Assembly: GCA_944392835.1 (NCBI GenBank)
Contig: CALXYB010000003.1
Coordinates: 137,389-201,388 of the forward strand
DNA from: an uncultured Alphaproteobacteria bacterium
Lineage (GTDB): Bacteria > Pseudomonadota > Alphaproteobacteria > RF32 > CAG-239
Length of the DNA stretch: 64,000 bases
Direction of reading: 5' to 3'
The translations under genes and the position numbers were made by a program. Positions 61,808-64,000 of the stretch are shown here, in pieces. Positions within the stretch are counted from its first letter, which is position 1; every line of letters starts with the position of its first letter. Under the pieces are notes generated by a model. That model was not told the DNA's origin, did not search any database, and saw only the letters and a list, made by a program, of their open reading frames with translations.

Positions 61808-64000
61808 ATGGAAGAAACAGAAGAGAAAATCAGAGATGTTCACCTCTCGGAGGAACTGAGCAAAAGATATTTGTCTTATGCCATGTCAACCATTGTTGAC
61901 CGTGCTTTGCCGGATGTGCGAGACGGCTTAAAACCCGTGCATCGCCGCTTGCTTTTTGCTATGCGCCAACTTCATTTGGACCCAAAATCCGGCTTTAAGA
62001 AATGTGCGCGCGTGGTCGGTGATGTTATCGGTAAATATCACCCGCATGGCGATAGTGCGGTTTATGGCGCAATGGTACGTCTGGCGCAGGACTTTTCGGT
62101 GCGCTATCCTTTGGTAGATGGGCAGGGAAACTTTGGTAATATTGACGGAGACGGCGCCGCCGCCATGCGTTATACCGAAGCCCGCTTGACCGAGTTTGCT
62201 ATGGCTCTGATGGAAGGCCTGAATGACAATGCCGTAGATTTTCGCGAAACCTATGACGGCGAGGAGGAAGAGCCCGTTGTAATGCCCTCAATGGTACCAA
62301 ACTTGCTCTGCAACGGTTCGGCCGGTATTGCTGTTGGTATGGCAACCAACATTCCGCCGCATAACTTAAGCGAAGTCTGCGATGCTTTGCTTTACCTGAT
62401 TGAAAAGCCCGATTGCGAGATGGAACCTTTGGTTCGCCGCATTAAAGGACCTGATTTTCCGACCGGCGGCGTCATAATTGACAGCTTTGAGAGTATTCTA
62501 AACACCTACAAACAAGGCAAGGGCACATTTCGTATCCGCGCCAAGTGGGAAAAAGAAGATTTAGGTCATGGGCAATACCAAATCATCATCACGGAGATAC
62601 CTTATCAGGTTATCAAATCCAAGTTGATTGAAAAGATTGCACAATTATTGATGGACAAGAAACTTCCGATGTTAAATGACATCAGAGATGAGTCCACCCA
62701 TGATGTCCGCATCGCTTTAGAGCCCAAAAACCGCACGGTTGACGCCAATCTGTTAATGGAACATTTATTCAAGAACACGGATTTGGAAAGCCGCTTTGCC
62801 ATGAATATGAACGTGCTGGATTCAGACGGTGTGCCACGCGTAATGTGTATTAAAGATGTTTTGGTAGAGTTCTTAAACCATCGGCATGAAGTTCTCAAAC
62901 GCCGCACACAGTACCGGTTAGACAAGATAAACAATCGTCTGGAGATTTTGGCCGGTTACCTGATTGCTTACCTAAACTTAGATGAGGTAATCCGCATCAT
63001 CCGCGAAGAAGATGACCCCAAAGCGGTTATGATGAAAAAATTTGAACTGACCGAAAACCAGACCGAAGCCATTCTGAATATGAAGCTGCGTTCTCTGCGT
63101 AAGTTAGAAGAAACGGAGATTAAGCGCGAGTTTGATGATTTATCGGCAGAAAAAGGCGAATTAGAGGCTTTGTTGGCTGATGAGAGCAAACGTTGGCAAG
63201 CTCTGGCCGAAGAAATCAAAGCCATTCGCGAAAAATTTGGCAAAAAGACCGCTTTAGGCAAGCGCCGCACCGAATTTGCCGAAGTCTCGGAAGATATAGA
63301 AGTTCCTTTGGAAGTCTTTGTGGAGAAAGAGCCGATTACGGTTATTTTGTCACAAAAAGGCTGGATACGTTGCATCAAAGGCTATGCAGATTTGAACGAT
63401 GACTTCAAGTTCAAAGATGACGATGCCTTACAAATCGCTTTGCATGCCCAAACTACGGATAGGATTATCTTCTTTGATACATCAGGAAAATTCTTCACCG
63501 TTCAGGCTTCAGAGATTCCGAGCGGCAGAGGTTTTGGTCAACCCCTGCGTTTAATGATAGATTTAGGCAATAATGATAATATTTGTCAGGCTTTTGTCTT
63601 TGAGCCTAAGGCTTCCTATATCATTGCCTCCAACACAGGTAAAGGCTTTATGGTAGACGAAAACCATATTATTGCCCAAACACGTAATGGTCGTAAGATA
63701 ATGAACTTAGGCGAGGGCGAGGTTGCCACATTTTGCGTCAAGGTCAAAGGTGACAGCGTTGCCGTTGTCGGTGATAACCGCAAGCTTCTTATCTTTCCGG
63801 CAGAAGAGATTCCGACCATGGCCAGAGGCCGCGGCGTAACTTTGCAAAAATACAAAGACGGCGGCTTGGCAGATATCCAAAGCTTTAATGCGGCAGAAGG
63901 CTTTTCTTATGCCAGAAGCGGCGGCGTAAAAGTTGAGACAGATTTGCTGGCTTGGCTTGGACACCGCGCGCAAGTCGGCAAGCTTGTACCTTTTGGCTTC
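61808..64000 (+). CDS. parC: DNA topoisomerase IV subunit A, 3'-truncated
   Basis: Decatenating type II topoisomerase subunit. It is open to the window end (731 codons visible). The start ATG 61808 gives [17 protein letters not shown]; the core has [20 protein letters not shown], the catalytic tyrosine is Tyr122 ([11 protein letters not shown]), and there is no GyrA box, which separates it from the gyrA at 538. The residue matching E. coli ParC Glu84 is Gly87; Ser80 is kept (Ser83). The 3' end and the full C-terminal blades are outside the window. Confidence 0.95.
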   Translation, partial: MEETEEKIRDVHLSEELSKRYLSYAMSTIVDRALPDVRDGLKPVHRRLLFAMRQLHLDPKSGFKKCARVVGDVIGKYHPHGDSAVYGAMVRLAQDFSVRYPLVDGQGNFGNIDGDGAAAMRYTEARLTEFAMALMEGLNDNAVDFRETYDGEEEEPVVMPSMVPNLLCNGSAGIAVGMATNIPPHNLSEVCDALLYLIEKPDCEMEPLVRRIKGPDFPTGGVIIDSFESILNTYKQGKGTFRIRAKWEKEDLGHGQYQIIITEIPYQVIKSKLIEKIAQLLMDKKLPMLNDIRDESTHDVRIALEPKNRTVDANLLMEHLFKNTDLESRFAMNMNVLDSDGVPRVMCIKDVLVEFLNHRHEVLKRRTQYRLDKINNRLEILAGYLIAYLNLDEVIRIIREEDDPKAVMMKKFELTENQTEAILNMKLRSLRKLEETEIKREFDDLSAEKGELEALLADESKRWQALAEEIKAIREKFGKKTALGKRRTEFAEVSEDIEVPLEVFVEKEPITVILSQKGWIRCIKGYADLNDDFKFKDDDALQIALHAQTTDRIIFFDTSGKFFTVQASEIPSGRGFGQPLRLMIDLGNNDNICQAFVFEPKASYIIASNTGKGFMVDENHIIAQTRNGRKIMNLGEGEVATFCVKVKGDSVAVVGDNRKLLIFPAEEIPTMARGRGVTLQKYKDGGLADIQSFNAAEGFSYARSGGVKVETDLLAWLGHRAQVGKLVPFGF

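Overview
The window looks like one contiguous piece of a low-GC Gram-negative chromosome, most likely a host-associated, anaerobic or microaerophilic alphaproteobacterium (the uncultured gut 'Azospirillum sp. CAG'/RF32-like lineages are my best guess, from memory of gene content). Pointers are LPS synthesis (KdsA), a beta-barrel porin and autotransporter, a meso-DAP-type MurE, the alphaproteobacterial-style run ppiD, tpiA, secG, pyrG, kdsA, recO, and anaerobic oxygen/peroxide defence (rubrerythrin, flavodiiron protein, PerR-like Fur protein). Both ends are core genes cut by the window: ssb at the left, parC at the right.

Layout. 1-3.4 kb: ssb end and gyrA. 3.4-7.9 kb: a structured intergenic transcript candidate, a large unknown protein, a NUDIX hydrolase, and a DUF218-like protein with a small partner. 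7.9-10.1 kb: a minus-strand arginine decarboxylase (pyruvoyl type) and APC antiporter pair, probably acid resistance. 10.3-15.2 kb: RND efflux pair and cutA. 15.2-15.7 kb: a gene-free, hairpin-rich stretch. 16.2-21.0 kb: a six-gene minus-strand operon made of a retropepsin-like lipoprotein, an inactive transglutaminase/7TM protein, a RimK-like ATP-grasp ligase, an HD hydrolase, a NUDIX hydrolase and a cyclophilin. 21.1-24.1 kb: a possible cysteine-peptidase-like protein, an OprB-like porin and an unknown protein. 24.2-31.7 kb: one giant autotransporter. 31.9-36.4 kb: DUF2157/GDYXXLXY pair, CBS membrane protein, HAD phosphatase plus glycerol-1-phosphate dehydrogenase. 36.4-39.8 kb: an operon of ParB-like protein, CgeB-like glycosyltransferase, small ppGpp-hydrolase-like protein and secreted ankyrin protein. 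40-46 kb: anmK, EF-hand protein, archaeal/eukaryotic-type proS, cspA, murE. 46.3-48.6 kb: perR-rbr facing a flavodiiron gene across a region with two palindromes. 48.7-54.4 kb: lipoprotein, SulP transporter, a conserved membrane/soluble pair, a cysteine-rich secreted protein. 54.6-64 kb: core genes ppiD to parC.

How the genes fit together: the arginine module exports protons as agmatine; the perR-rbr/fprA locus handles peroxide and oxygen; anmK, murE and kdsA serve the envelope. The retropepsin/7TM/ATP-grasp cassette fits an envelope-linked peptide-ligation and proteolysis system whose substrate is unknown. Most genes have clear Shine-Dalgarno sequences, and several convergent pairs share bidirectional terminators. 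Extended -10 boxes of the form TGCTATAwT recur. No tRNA, rRNA, CRISPR array, transposase or integrase was seen.
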